A stretch of DNA of 64,000 nt. Source: JAXDLW01 sp050998755 (GTDB lineage Bacteria > Chloroflexota > Dormibacteria > DASZGP01). The notes below the pieces were generated by a model, which did not search any database, was not told where the DNA came from, and was given only the letters and a program-made list of their open reading frames with translations. The position numbers were made by a program, and so were the translations under genes. Below are positions 15,896-23,865 of this stretch, piece after piece (within the stretch, counting starts at the first letter, position 1; each line of letters starts with the position of its first letter). Location of the stretch: positions 1-64,000 of the forward strand of contig JBPCPW010000085.1 of NCBI GenBank assembly GCA_050998755.1. Direction: 5' to 3'.

Positions 15896-16596
15896 GCAAC
15901 CGCAAAAAGAGGCGCCCGCGCCCGGCGAGCGCGCCGGCGACGACCCCACCTCGACGCCCGGCGGGGCCCCCACGCGTCGCGCCGGGAAGAGCCGGCCGGC
16001 GGCCCAATTGGCCGCTGCGCGTCGGCCTCCTGGTGGCCTTCTTGGTGGTGTCGGTTGGCGGCATCATCCTGCTCTCCAGGCTCAACGCCGGGGTGACCGC
16101 GCCCGGCCCGCAGACATCGGCCGCGCCGGGAACCGAACCCGGCGACGGCGACACGGCGACAGGCGGCCAGGGGCAGACCGTCGACGGCGTCAGGTGTGAC
16201 CGCGGAGAGCAGCTCGCCTTCCATGTTCACGCTCACCTCTTCATCCTCAAGGACGGCAACCGGCAACCGGTTTCGGCCGGTATCGGCATCCCCGGGTCGC
16301 CGCTGGCCAGGTGCTTCTACTGGCTGCACACCCACGACCGCACCGGCGCGATCCACATCGAGGCACCCGCTCAGTCGAGCTTCACCCTGGGCCAATTCTT
16401 CGACATCTGGGGACAGACATTGAGCAGCACCAGGGTGGCGCGAATCGACGTGTCAAGCGGGCAATTCACCGTTTTCGTCGACGGCCGGCCCTTCACCGGG
16501 GACCCGCGCGATGTCCCGCTCAAGCCTCACACCCAGGTGGTCATCGAGATCGGAAAGCAGGTGGCGCCGCCCACCTTCGACTTCGGCAACCTCTGA
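15892..16596 (+). CDS. Membrane-anchored His-rich protein (WLHTHD family), copy 1
   Basis: About 234 aa. A basic N-terminus is followed by one transmembrane helix (GLLVAFLVVSVGGIILLSRL) and an extracytoplasmic domain. That domain contains FHVHAHLFILKDG, CFYWLHTHDRTGAIHIEAP, then TLGQFFDIWGQ, and ends with a beta-rich FVDGRPFTGDPRDVPL and KPHTQVVIEIG. Closely spaced His and Cys residues suggest metal binding. No ATG, GTG or TTG lies between the SDR stop and the membrane helix in this frame. The CTG at 15892, overlapping the SDR TGA, is the best start, though an upstream start within the SDR gene is possible. The next gene is a paralogue with a one-base stop/start overlap. Confidence 0.75.
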   Translation: MSNRKKRRPRPASAPATTPPRRPAGPPRVAPGRAGRRPNWPLRVGLLVAFLVVSVGGIILLSRLNAGVTAPGPQTSAAPGTEPGDGDTATGGQGQTVDGVRCDRGEQLAFHVHAHLFILKDGNRQPVSAGIGIPGSPLARCFYWLHTHDRTGAIHIEAPAQSSFTLGQFFDIWGQTLSSTRVARIDVSSGQFTVFVDGRPFTGDPRDVPLKPHTQVVIEIGKQVAPPTFDFGNL

Positions 16597-17291
16597 TGAG
16601 CGCGGCACCGCCGCCGTTGCCGGGCGCCCCTCTCCCCGCCCCCGAATGGGCGGCGCCCCCCGGTCGGGCCGGCTGGCTGGTCCCCGTCGCCGCCCTGGTG
16701 GTCCTGTTCGTGCTGGCGCTGGGGCTGTTCGGCTGGTGGGCGGCGCACCTGGGTCGATCGCGGCTCAACAGCACGACCACCTCCGCCAGCGCGCGGGGCC
16801 TCCCTCTGCTGGTGGTCCCCGGCACCGACCCCGGCAACGGGGACACGCCTGAGGGCGGCAGCGGGGGTTCAGTCGACGGGATCGCCTGCGGCGGCACCGA
16901 GCAACTTGTCACCCACCGGCACGCTCACCTCTACATCCTCAAGGACGGTGCCTCGCAACCCGTGTCCGCATCTGTCGGGATACTGACCGCGCCGGCTTCC
17001 ACCCGCTGCTTTTACTGGCTCCATACCCACGACCGCAGCGGCATCATTCATATCGAGTCGCCCGACAGCCGGGTGTACACGCTGGGTGAATTCTTTGACA
17101 TCTGGGGCCAGCCCCTCTCGCGCTCCCAGGTGGCCCGGTTGGCGGTTCCCGACGGGACCCTGACGGTATATGTAAACGGCGCCGAGTACCGCGGTGACCC
17201 GCGACAGGTCCGGCTCAGTCAACACACGCAGGTTGTGCTGGAGATTGGCGAAAGGACGCCGCCTCCGGCCTACGACCTGACCGGTTACTGA
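16596..17291 (+). CDS. Membrane-anchored His-rich protein (WLHTHD family), copy 2
   Basis: 231 aa. Same layout as the upstream copy: Pro-rich cytoplasmic head, transmembrane helix (about 30-50), then a conserved extracytoplasmic domain with THRHAHLYILKDG, RCFYWLHTHDRSGIIHIESP, YTLGEFFDIWGQ and LSQHTQVVLEIG. The two domains are clearly homologous while the linkers have diverged, so this is an old tandem duplication. The ATG overlaps the previous TGA (TGATG), giving translational coupling and probably a hetero-oligomer. I know this domain as a recurring uncharacterised protein of GC-rich soil bacteria; its function is not established. Confidence 0.78.
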   Translation: MSAAPPPLPGAPLPAPEWAAPPGRAGWLVPVAALVVLFVLALGLFGWWAAHLGRSRLNSTTTSASARGLPLLVVPGTDPGNGDTPEGGSGGSVDGIACGGTEQLVTHRHAHLYILKDGASQPVSASVGILTAPASTRCFYWLHTHDRSGIIHIESPDSRVYTLGEFFDIWGQPLSRSQVARLAVPDGTLTVYVNGAEYRGDPRQVRLSQHTQVVLEIGERTPPPAYDLTGY

Positions 17292-17319
17292 CAGCAATCA
17301 CGCCGTTCGAGGCGAAGCC

Positions 17320-17335
17320 TGTAAGAATCTTTACA
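17320..17335. promoter_or_regulatory. Dyad upstream of the TetR gene
   Basis: TGTAA (17320-17324) and TTACA (17331-17335) form an inverted repeat with a six-base spacer, ending two bases before the ATG of the TetR gene. It is a candidate autoregulatory operator. Confidence 0.35.
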
Positions 17336-17337
17336 AC

Positions 17338-17931
17338 ATGACGGTTCGTTCACTTGGCCCCAGCACCGCTCGCGGTGAGGCCACCCGCCAGCGGGTGCTG
17401 GAGGCCGCCGAGCAGGTCTTCGGCGCCAAGGGCTACCACGGGGCCAGCGTCACCGAGATCACTCGCGCCGCGGGAGTCGCCCAGGGCACCTTCTACCTCT
17501 ACTTCCGCGGCAAGAAGGAAATCTTCCTCGACCTTGTCGACGACCTCGGCGAGCGGCTGCGCCAGGTGACCATGGAGGCCAGCGCCGACACCCCCACCTA
17601 CTCGGAGGCGCAGCGGCGCGGGTTCGAGGCCTTCTTTGATTTTGCCCGCGGGCACCGGCACATCTATCGGATCATCCAGGAGTGCGACCGGGTCGACCCG
17701 ACGACATTCCGCCGCTTCTACTCGATGCTCGCCGAGACCTACCGCGGAGGAGCAGCCGACGCCGCCGCCCGCGGCGAGCTCGGGGATATCGACCCGGAGG
17801 TCCTGGCCTATTGCCTGCTCGGTGTGGGCCACTTTGTCGCGCTCCGGTTCCTGCAATGGGATGAGCAGATAACGGCCGAGGCCGAGGCGGCCGCGATCGA
17901 GTTCGTGCAGCGCGGCAGCCAGAAGAGTTGA
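17338..17931 (+). CDS. TetR/AcrR-family transcriptional regulator
   Basis: 197 aa. The N-terminal HTH (TRQRVLEAAEQVFGAKGYHG, then SVTEITRAAGVAQGTFYLYF) is the TetR signature. The C-terminal helical domain (about 80-190) would bind an effector and dimerise. The FFDFARGHRHIYRIIQECD region resembles fatty-acid or acyl-CoA-type TetR regulators, but the ligand cannot be told. The ATG at 17338 is preceded by an imperfect dyad. The adjacent His-rich membrane proteins and the small membrane protein downstream are possible targets. Confidence 0.9.
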   Translation: MTVRSLGPSTARGEATRQRVLEAAEQVFGAKGYHGASVTEITRAAGVAQGTFYLYFRGKKEIFLDLVDDLGERLRQVTMEASADTPTYSEAQRRGFEAFFDFARGHRHIYRIIQECDRVDPTTFRRFYSMLAETYRGGAADAAARGELGDIDPEVLAYCLLGVGHFVALRFLQWDEQITAEAEAAAIEFVQRGSQKS

Positions 17932-17957
17932 CCTCACCGAGGAGGGAGAACTGAGCC

Positions 17958-17973
17958 CTTCGGTGCCCCGAAG
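17958..17973 (+). terminator. Hairpin after the TetR gene
   Basis: CTTCGG-TGCC-CCGAAG forms a 6-bp stem with a tetraloop 26 bases after the TetR stop, followed by a short weak T-containing run (ACTATTTC). Confidence 0.4.
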
Positions 17974-18063
17974 ACTATTTCACCCCGGGACTAGAAATGT
18001 GATACTCTGTCTATCATATTCCGCCCCCCATTAAACAGGGCGGACCATTTTGGAGGTTTGATA

Positions 18064-18324
18064 GTGACCTGGCTTCTTATCCTTTTGATAGTCGTGTTCC
18101 TGCTGGCACTGCTGGGCGGCGGCGGCTACGTGTACCGCAGCTACTACAACCCGGCGACCGGTGGCACGGTGGTTGAGGAATCGGGTGGTGGCGGCGGCGG
18201 CGCCGGCGCCGTGGTGGCACTGATCGTGGTGCTGCTGCTGATCCTGTTCCTGATCTACGGTGGCTTCAACCTGTTCCACTGGTTCGGGAACGGCGCCAAC
18301 GTCAACGTCAACGTCCACTCCTAG
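18064..18324 (+). CDS. Small two-helix membrane protein
   Basis: 86 aa from GTG 18064, selected because GGAGG (18052-18056) is seven bases upstream; a TTG at 18058 is too close. Two hydrophobic helices (LLILLIVVFLLALLGGGG and VVALIVVLLLILFLIYGG) flank a Gly-rich loop with YVYRSYYNP, and the protein ends in a polar NVNVNVHS tail. No family is recognised. An upstream TGATA/TATCA dyad (18000-18016) and an 8-bp hairpin after the gene suggest an independent transcription unit. Confidence 0.65.
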   Translation: MTWLLILLIVVFLLALLGGGGYVYRSYYNPATGGTVVEESGGGGGGAGAVVALIVVLLLILFLIYGGFNLFHWFGNGANVNVNVHS

Positions 18325-18347
18325 CCGCTGAAATACTGACCAGGGCC

Positions 18348-18367
18348 CGGGTGACCGTCGTCACCCG
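18348..18367 (+). terminator. Perfect hairpin after the small membrane protein
   Basis: CGGGTGAC-CGTC-GTCACCCG forms a perfect 8-bp stem with a tetraloop 24 bases after the stop codon. No T tract follows, so it could terminate poorly or act as an attenuator for the next gene. Confidence 0.45.
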
Positions 18368-18390
18368 TGCTGCTGTGTTCCAGGACTGAG

Positions 18391-20112
18391 ATGCAGGCGC
18401 TTGGGCCATTGCCACTCCGCGCGGGGGAGTCGCTCGCCCCTCCGCGCGATCGCAAACTGGCCCATGGCGTCCGGTTGGGCGTTTTGGAGTGGGCGGCAGT
18501 CTGGGCGCTCGCAGCGCTGACGATTGCCACTCGCCTGGCGATCCGCACGCAGTACCTGTTCAACTGGGACTCGATCCAGTTCGCGTTGGGTGTCCAGCGC
18601 TTTGACATCGTCGCCCATCGCCCGCACCCACCCGGGTACCTCGGCTACATCCTGCTGGGCCGGGTGCTCACCATGGCGACCGGCGGCGGGGCGGAGAACG
18701 GGCTGGTTCTGCTCAGCGCCCTCGCCGAGGGCCTGGCCGTCGTCCTGGCCTACGCCGCGGCCCGTGAGCTCTGGGGGCGGTTTGCCGGCTGGTCTGCCGC
18801 CATCCTGCTGTTCACGTCGCCCCTGTTCTGGTTCTATGGCGGCACCGCGCTGAGCTACGCGCTTGAGCCGGCACTCTCCATCGCCCTACTGTGGATGGCC
18901 GTCCGAGCCTGCCGCGGCGATCGACGCGCGCTGCTGCTGGCCGCTGCGGTGGCCGGCCTCGCGGGGGCGATCCGGCCGACCGACGAGGCCTTCCTCGCCC
19001 TGCCTCTGCTGTGGGCTGCATGGCGATTGTGGCGCTCAGGTCGCAGGTCTCCGGTGCTGGGTGCGGCGGCCGTCCTGGTGGTGAGCAGCCTCGCCTGGCT
19101 CGTCCCGCTGATGGTCCTGAGCGGCGGTCCGGCCAGGTACCTGCTGGCGTCCCGCGAGCTCAGCGCCCGTGCCAGCGATACCTCGGCCATCTGGAAGGCC
19201 GGCATGTACGGGCTCCAGCTCAATGCCGGCGCGGTGCTTGCCGGCGTCGCTCTGGCGTTGGGGCTCTTTGCTCCGATGGGGCTGACCTACCTGCTGGTTC
19301 GCCACCTGCCCCGGGTGAGAGCCCAATTTCCCTTCCTCGCGGGACTGGACCGCGATTACGTGGTGCTCGCCGCGGCGCTGTTGGCGCCCACGCTGGTCGT
19401 GTACCTGCTGGTGCACATCGGCCAGCTGGGGTACATCCTGCTGCTGCTGCCGGCGCTGGTGCTCCCCGCCGGTGCGGTTCTTGATGGACTGGCGCGCGCG
19501 GTTGTCGCCGCCCCCCGGGTGCGCCAGGTTGGCGCAGGTCTCCTGGCCATGTGCGCCCTGGGCAACGTGGCGACCTTCACCCTGCCGCAGGACGGGCTGC
19601 ACGACCAGCTGGTGCAGCGCGACGTCTACGTCTCTTCGCTGATGAGCACCGTCCGCGCCCAGGATCCTGCAACCACCGTGCTGATCACCAGCCCCGAGGC
19701 CTACGGCTCCTATCGCCTGGCGCAGTACTACCTGCCGGCATACAGGGTGATCGCAGTTGGCAGGGACCAGCACAAACATGCCGGTGAAATGTTTGCCACC
19801 GGCGGAGCCGCGCAGAGCGGAGCCGCGCCTGAATACGACCTCGCCCGGTTCGATCGAACCGGCGCCTTCGGCCTGCCGGAGACCACGCGTACCGTCGTGG
19901 TCCTCGACGCGGATGCCGTCGGGTTCCTGGGTGACCGCGGCGTCCTCACGCCGGTGTTGTTCGGCGACAACTGGCGCGTCTGGACGGTCCACGTGACCGC
20001 TCCTCTGCAACCTCGGGCCTTCGGCTCGTGGGTCTACCTCAATAGCCGCGACTGCCCGTGCCAGGGTGCTGGCACAACCCGGCCGGCACCGGTTGCTCAC
20101 CAGCCTCTCTGA
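18391..20112 (+). CDS. Polytopic membrane glycosyltransferase-like protein (GT-C fold)
   Basis: 573 aa from ATG 18391, preferred over the GTG at 18367 because that GTG lies in a hairpin. About ten to twelve transmembrane helices. The first extracytoplasmic loop has NWDSIQFALGVQRFDIVAHR and PHPPGYLGYILLGR, which resembles the acidic loop of ArnT/PMT family 39 glycosyltransferases that use polyprenyl-phosphate sugars. The C-terminal 150 residues are a soluble outward domain. It may glycosylate lipids or exported proteins. The GT-C assignment rests on topology and the D-containing loop, so it is moderate. Confidence 0.7.
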   Translation: MQALGPLPLRAGESLAPPRDRKLAHGVRLGVLEWAAVWALAALTIATRLAIRTQYLFNWDSIQFALGVQRFDIVAHRPHPPGYLGYILLGRVLTMATGGGAENGLVLLSALAEGLAVVLAYAAARELWGRFAGWSAAILLFTSPLFWFYGGTALSYALEPALSIALLWMAVRACRGDRRALLLAAAVAGLAGAIRPTDEAFLALPLLWAAWRLWRSGRRSPVLGAAAVLVVSSLAWLVPLMVLSGGPARYLLASRELSARASDTSAIWKAGMYGLQLNAGAVLAGVALALGLFAPMGLTYLLVRHLPRVRAQFPFLAGLDRDYVVLAAALLAPTLVVYLLVHIGQLGYILLLLPALVLPAGAVLDGLARAVVAAPRVRQVGAGLLAMCALGNVATFTLPQDGLHDQLVQRDVYVSSLMSTVRAQDPATTVLITSPEAYGSYRLAQYYLPAYRVIAVGRDQHKHAGEMFATGGAAQSGAAPEYDLARFDRTGAFGLPETTRTVVVLDADAVGFLGDRGVLTPVLFGDNWRVWTVHVTAPLQPRAFGSWVYLNSRDCPCQGAGTTRPAPVAHQPL

Positions 20113-20123
20113 CCGACCCAACT

Positions 20124-20135
20124 TAGAATCCAGGG
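20124..20135 (+). promoter_or_regulatory. -10 box of a leaderless LON-domain transcript
   Basis: TAGAAT (20124-20129) followed by exactly six bases before the ATG at 20136. No Shine-Dalgarno is present; the CCAGGG immediately before the ATG is too close to serve as one. Confidence 0.45.
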
Positions 20136-20780
20136 ATGGCTGGCCCTTTGCCTCTCTTCCTCCTGCGCACGGTGCTCTTCCCGCACATGCCGCTTTCGCT
20201 GCACGTATTCGAGGATCGCTACAAGCAGATGCTCGAGGACTGCCTGGAGAGCGGCAAGACCTTCGGGGTGGTGGCCATCAAGCAGGGTGATGAGGTGGGT
20301 GGCGAGGCCACCCCTTGCCAGGTTGGAACTCTGGCCAGGATCGTTTCAGTCGAGAAACTGGATGACGGCCGCGTCAATCTCATCATCACCGGTGCTTCGC
20401 GCTTTCGCGTCCGGCACCAGGTGCCCGGTAAGCCCTACCTGCAGGCCGAGGTGGACTACCTAAAGGAGGAGGATCCGCCCGCCGACGGTGCCCTGAGTCG
20501 CCGCGTGAAACGGGCGTTCGAGAGCTACATCGCCGGCCTCCGCACCCTGGCCCCCAACCTCAGCACCGTCCCGCCGATCCCCGCCGAAGACGAGGTCCTC
20601 GGCTACCTGGTCGCTGCCATGGTCGAAACGCCGCTCGAGGCGCGTCAGCGTCTGCTCGAGGCGCCGACCGCCTCCGATCGCATGGAGATGGAGTTGGGCA
20701 TCCTGCGATTCGAGGCCGACCTGGTCAGGCGTCAGGTGCTGCCGACCTCGGTGCCCGAGGGGTCTTTCTCCCGGAACTGA
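20136..20780 (+). CDS. Stand-alone LON substrate-binding domain protein
   Basis: 214 aa. PLPLFLLRTVLFPHMPLSLH followed by VFEDRYKQMLEDCLESGKTF is the start of a Lon N-terminal domain. The beta-sheet region VGTLARIVSVEKLDDGRVNL and the helical C-terminal part complete it. There is no AAA+ or protease domain, so it is not Lon itself. Such proteins bind substrates or folding intermediates; the exact role is unknown. The last 56 bases overlap the convergent surface-protein gene. It probably has a leaderless mRNA. Confidence 0.88.
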   Translation: MAGPLPLFLLRTVLFPHMPLSLHVFEDRYKQMLEDCLESGKTFGVVAIKQGDEVGGEATPCQVGTLARIVSVEKLDDGRVNLIITGASRFRVRHQVPGKPYLQAEVDYLKEEDPPADGALSRRVKRAFESYIAGLRTLAPNLSTVPPIPAEDEVLGYLVAAMVETPLEARQRLLEAPTASDRMEMELGILRFEADLVRRQVLPTSVPEGSFSRN

Positions 20781-21903
20781 TCGGCACTGCACTGCCGGCT
20801 CTCCTGGCGGGGGTCAGCTTTGCCGCTGCCGCGGGCTGCTTGGCTGGCGCCGCAGACGGCGCTATGGTGGTGGTTCGGCGTGCCCGTGAGGTGGGGACTA
20901 CGCTGCGCGCGGGGGGGCCCGTGGGCACCACACTGGTTTCGCTCACCGCGTGCGTCGGGCCCCCCGGCGCCTCCGCCACGGGTGTCGCGCGGCCACCTTG
21001 GTGCCGCCTGAACAAGCGACGCCGATACGGCAGCAGGAAGCTGATCAGAAGCGTCAGGCCCGCCGCCGCGAAGAGGTACGACGGGCTAATCACAGGCGAG
21101 GTGAACTGGGTGCGCACCGTGCCGTCGTGGTGCGCCCGGCCGCTGCTCGCCCGCGTCCCCAGGAGGGTGTCAATCAGCACCTGGTTGGTGAGGGAGCCGC
21201 TGCTCGCCTTGATGACGTGCCGGCCGGGCGTGGTGGACATTGTGAGCCTGGCAATGGCCGAGCCGGTGACATCCGTCATGAGCGCGGTGGCCGAAAGGCT
21301 CGCGTGGTCATCGGGCTTCTCCGCCAGGTCGAGGGTAACCGGGGCGTTGGGTACCGCGTAGCGGTCTGACCCGCGGCTGCCACTCAGCGTCACCGTGATC
21401 AGGGTCGTCGCGCCTGGCCTGGGATCCTGGGGATCCAGCAGGATGTCCAGGCGTGAGCCGGGGATCGTCGGCGGCGCAGCCGGACCGCTGCTCTGGCCGA
21501 CGAGGTTGTCCGAGCTGGGGGGCGGTGGTGGGTTGTTCGCAGGCCCAACAATTGTGCCCGGCGGTCCGACGGGGTGCGGGTTTCCGCCACTTCCTCCTCC
21601 TCCCGAGTTCGACGGCGGCGAATAGGGTAGCTGGGATTGGGACCCTGGCGGATGTTTGCGGGATGCGGAAGCGGAAGCGGAAGCGGATGCGGATGCGGAT
21701 GCGGAAGCCGAAGCGGATGCAGATGCGCAGAGGGCCGGCAGCAGACACCGGGTGGCTGATGGTGAGGGGCTGGCGGCCACGGCGAGGGCGTCCCGGCCGG
21801 CGGCGCCTGGCGCCTGGGGCCACGCCAGGGCTGCGCCAGAGGCGAGTAGAGGCAGCATCGCCAGGGCGTTCCGCCCGCCCCGGCGGGAAATGCGTATGCG
21901 CAC
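20725..21903 (-). CDS. Ig-like surface protein with Ser-Ala repeat and C-terminal membrane anchor
   Basis: 392 aa. A signal peptide (AMLPLLASGAALAWP) is followed by a run of about ten Ser-Ala dipeptides, a Gly/Pro-rich spacer, and a beta-sandwich domain at about 145-255 (PGATTLITVTLSGSRGSDRY, then VPNAPVTLDLAE) resembling bacterial invasin-type Ig folds. One transmembrane helix (LFAAAGLTLLISFLLPYRRR) and a basic Ala/Pro/Thr cytoplasmic tail of about 95 residues follow. It is third in line after a sigma factor and its anti-sigma factor and may be their target. Its 3' end overlaps the LON-domain gene. Confidence 0.7.
   Translation of the reverse strand: MRIRISRRGGRNALAMLPLLASGAALAWPQAPGAAGRDALAVAASPSPSATRCLLPALCASASASASASASASASASASASRKHPPGSQSQLPYSPPSNSGGGGSGGNPHPVGPPGTIVGPANNPPPPPSSDNLVGQSSGPAAPPTIPGSRLDILLDPQDPRPGATTLITVTLSGSRGSDRYAVPNAPVTLDLAEKPDDHASLSATALMTDVTGSAIARLTMSTTPGRHVIKASSGSLTNQVLIDTLLGTRASSGRAHHDGTVRTQFTSPVISPSYLFAAAGLTLLISFLLPYRRRLFRRHQGGRATPVAEAPGGPTHAVSETSVVPTGPPARSVVPTSRARRTTTIAPSAAPAKQPAAAAKLTPARRAGSAVPISSGRKTPRAPRSAAPDA
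21661..21727. repeat. Hexanucleotide repeat encoding Ser-Ala
   Basis: About eleven units of GCGGAA/GCGGAT within the surface-protein gene. Each unit is six bases, so copy-number change by slippage would alter spacer length without a frameshift. Confidence 0.7.
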
Positions 21904-21947
21904 GACCTCCCGATTATCGCAGCGGCCTCCCCGCGCGCCGCCGGTGT

Positions 21948-23846
21948 CTACCGGAGTTCGATCACCAGGCGAGCTGGGCCGGTCAGGTAGTAGATCGTGT
22001 AGCGGGCGGCGCGAGACGTAGTCAGCTTGAGACTCGTCGCGTCGCCGCCGGTGGGAGCGATCGAACTGACCGGCCCGGTGCCCTGGAACGCGGTGGCGAT
22101 CGCAGGATCTATGGTGGTCCCCGCTGACTGCAGGTACAGGGTGTTGTCACCTGCCTGTCCCAGCTGGAAATCGGGGAGCGGTCCGGAGCCCTGGAGGTCG
22201 AAGACGATCAGGTTCAACCCTGCGGAGGGGTTGCGGGTGCGGATGCGCAGGACCTGGTACCCGGTGCCCGCGTTGCCGGCAGTAACCACACCGCTGAGGG
22301 GCGGAACAACGGGTGCGGCGGAGACCTGCGGGGAGGGCGCGGCCGCCACTGCCGGACTGGCTTGCGCCGAGGGCGCAGTCGACGGGTGCGAGGCGGCGGT
22401 CGTCGCGACCGGCTGCGGGCGGTGAGTGAGCAATCGCGGCAGGAAGACAAGGGCGGCCACCAGCAGGACAATCGCGCCGGCGACCGCGAGCCCGATCCTC
22501 ACCTGGGTGCTGAGGGATTCAAGCCCCGACGGTCGGCCCCTTGCCGCCGTCTGATTCCGGAGCGCTCCCCGGTACTCATCGACATTCACAGCCCCGACTT
22601 CGGTGCCGCCCAGCTCACCACGCAGCCCGGCAACGGCCGCCGCAACCTCGTCCTCCGGTTGGTGCTCAAATGCAGGCTCGAACTCGCCGGTCGGCGCCAG
22701 CATCGCGGGCGACTCCCACGGATCGGCGGCCGGCCGGCTCCAGGTTCCACCTTCGGCCTCCGCCACGGGCCCCAGGTTAGGGGCTGTCTCCGCGGCCGGC
22801 TCAGCCTCAGCCTCCACTCCGGGTTCGGGTTCAAGTTCAGGTTCGGGTTCGGGTTCGGGTTCGGGTTCAGGCTCGGGTTCGGGTTCGGGTTCGGCCTCAG
22901 GTTCGGGCCCGGCTGTGGCCTCAGATTCGATCGCAGCCGTTGTTCCACCGGCGGCCCAGCGGTGACCGGCGGCCTCCATACGCTCTGCTTCGAGGTCTTC
23001 CTCCACCACCCGGCGGCCGTGGGCCTCCATGTCCTCGGCGTCGGCTGCCTCAGCGTCGACCCACGGCGCGACAGGCTGGGGGGTGGGGGCCTCCGGCCGC
23101 TCCTCGAGGGCCGCACCGGCCGCCATTTCGAGGGCGTACTGCTCCTCGGGACTGCTGGCCCCCTCCGTGTTGGCGCCGAGCCAGCGCGCGTTGGCGGGCT
23201 GCTCGTCGGCGGCCGGGTCGAGGACCTCGGGTTCGGGCTCGGGCGTGGTCTGAGGGGCGTGATGGTGCGCCGTCGCCGAGAACTCGGGCCAGGTGGCGAT
23301 CGCCGGGGGTTCGATCACCGGCGGCTCGGGGATGGGAGGGGGACCCGAGGCCACCGGGGCCTCATGAGCCGGGGCTTCCGCGATGTCCGGGATCGGCGGC
23401 GGGTCGGGAACCGACACCACGTTCACCCAGGTCGGGGCGCCGGACTCTCCTTCCAGCTCGGGTGCCGGGGTGTTCACCACCGCGGCATAGCGCTCATCAT
23501 CGTCGTATTGGGCCTCGCCCACGCCGCCGGCCGCGTCCTCAATCATGACCGCGACCGGTTCGCTCGTCGTCGGTAAGGCAACTTCGGCCCGCCGGGTGGG
23601 GCTCGACTGGCTGATACCGCCCTTGTCCCGGAGGATCTCCAGCGCAGGCATCAGGACGGTGTCCGGGATGATGGCGCGGCCCATTCCGCGCACCCGCTCC
23701 CGCGCCGAGGTCACCTCGTCGAGGAGGGCGCCGCATGACGCGCAACTGCGTAGATGTTCCTCGACCTGGGCACGGTTATCAGGCGCCAGTTCGTCGTCGA
23801 GGTAAGGGGTGAGGGACTTGGGCTGGCACTTCTTCGCTGGTGGCAT
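21948..23846 (-). CDS. Transmembrane anti-sigma factor with zinc-finger and Glu-Pro spacer
   Basis: 632 aa from the ATG at 23846, which places the anti-sigma domain at the N-terminus. YLDDELAPDNRAQVEEHLRS then CASCGALLDEV (about residues 13-45) is the HxxxCxxC zinc-binding anti-sigma domain (zf-HC2). A long acidic, Pro-rich cytoplasmic spacer includes more than ten Glu-Pro units (about residues 310-350). One transmembrane helix (IGLAVAGAIVLLVAALVFLP) and an extracytoplasmic beta-rich domain of about 130 residues follow. It should hold the adjacent sigma factor until an outside signal releases it. The spacer is unusually long for the family. Confidence 0.85.
   Translation of the reverse strand: MPPAKKCQPKSLTPYLDDELAPDNRAQVEEHLRSCASCGALLDEVTSARERVRGMGRAIIPDTVLMPALEILRDKGGISQSSPTRRAEVALPTTSEPVAVMIEDAAGGVGEAQYDDDERYAAVVNTPAPELEGESGAPTWVNVVSVPDPPPIPDIAEAPAHEAPVASGPPPIPEPPVIEPPAIATWPEFSATAHHHAPQTTPEPEPEVLDPAADEQPANARWLGANTEGASSPEEQYALEMAAGAALEERPEAPTPQPVAPWVDAEAADAEDMEAHGRRVVEEDLEAERMEAAGHRWAAGGTTAAIESEATAGPEPEAEPEPEPEPEPEPEPEPEPELEPEPGVEAEAEPAAETAPNLGPVAEAEGGTWSRPAADPWESPAMLAPTGEFEPAFEHQPEDEVAAAVAGLRGELGGTEVGAVNVDEYRGALRNQTAARGRPSGLESLSTQVRIGLAVAGAIVLLVAALVFLPRLLTHRPQPVATTAASHPSTAPSAQASPAVAAAPSPQVSAAPVVPPLSGVVTAGNAGTGYQVLRIRTRNPSAGLNLIVFDLQGSGPLPDFQLGQAGDNTLYLQSAGTTIDPAIATAFQGTGPVSSIAPTGGDATSLKLTTSRAARYTIYYLTGPARLVIELR
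22820..22910. repeat. Hexanucleotide repeat encoding Glu-Pro
   Basis: About fifteen near-identical GGTTCG-type units inside the anti-sigma gene. Translation gives alternating Glu-Pro, a stiff extended spacer between the zinc domain and the membrane helix. Confidence 0.75.
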
Positions 23847-23865
23847 TAGTGGACTGTCACGGCTG

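Noticed and set aside
22820..22910. CRISPR-like short direct repeats
   Set aside because: Units are six bases with no spacers and lie in frame in a coding region as Glu-Pro codons.
22362..23576. Long plus-strand open frame (404 aa) opposite the anti-sigma gene
   Set aside because: It is the complement of the Glu-Pro/Pro-rich coding region, with low-complexity composition and no domain. The minus-strand frame has a zinc anti-sigma domain and a membrane helix.
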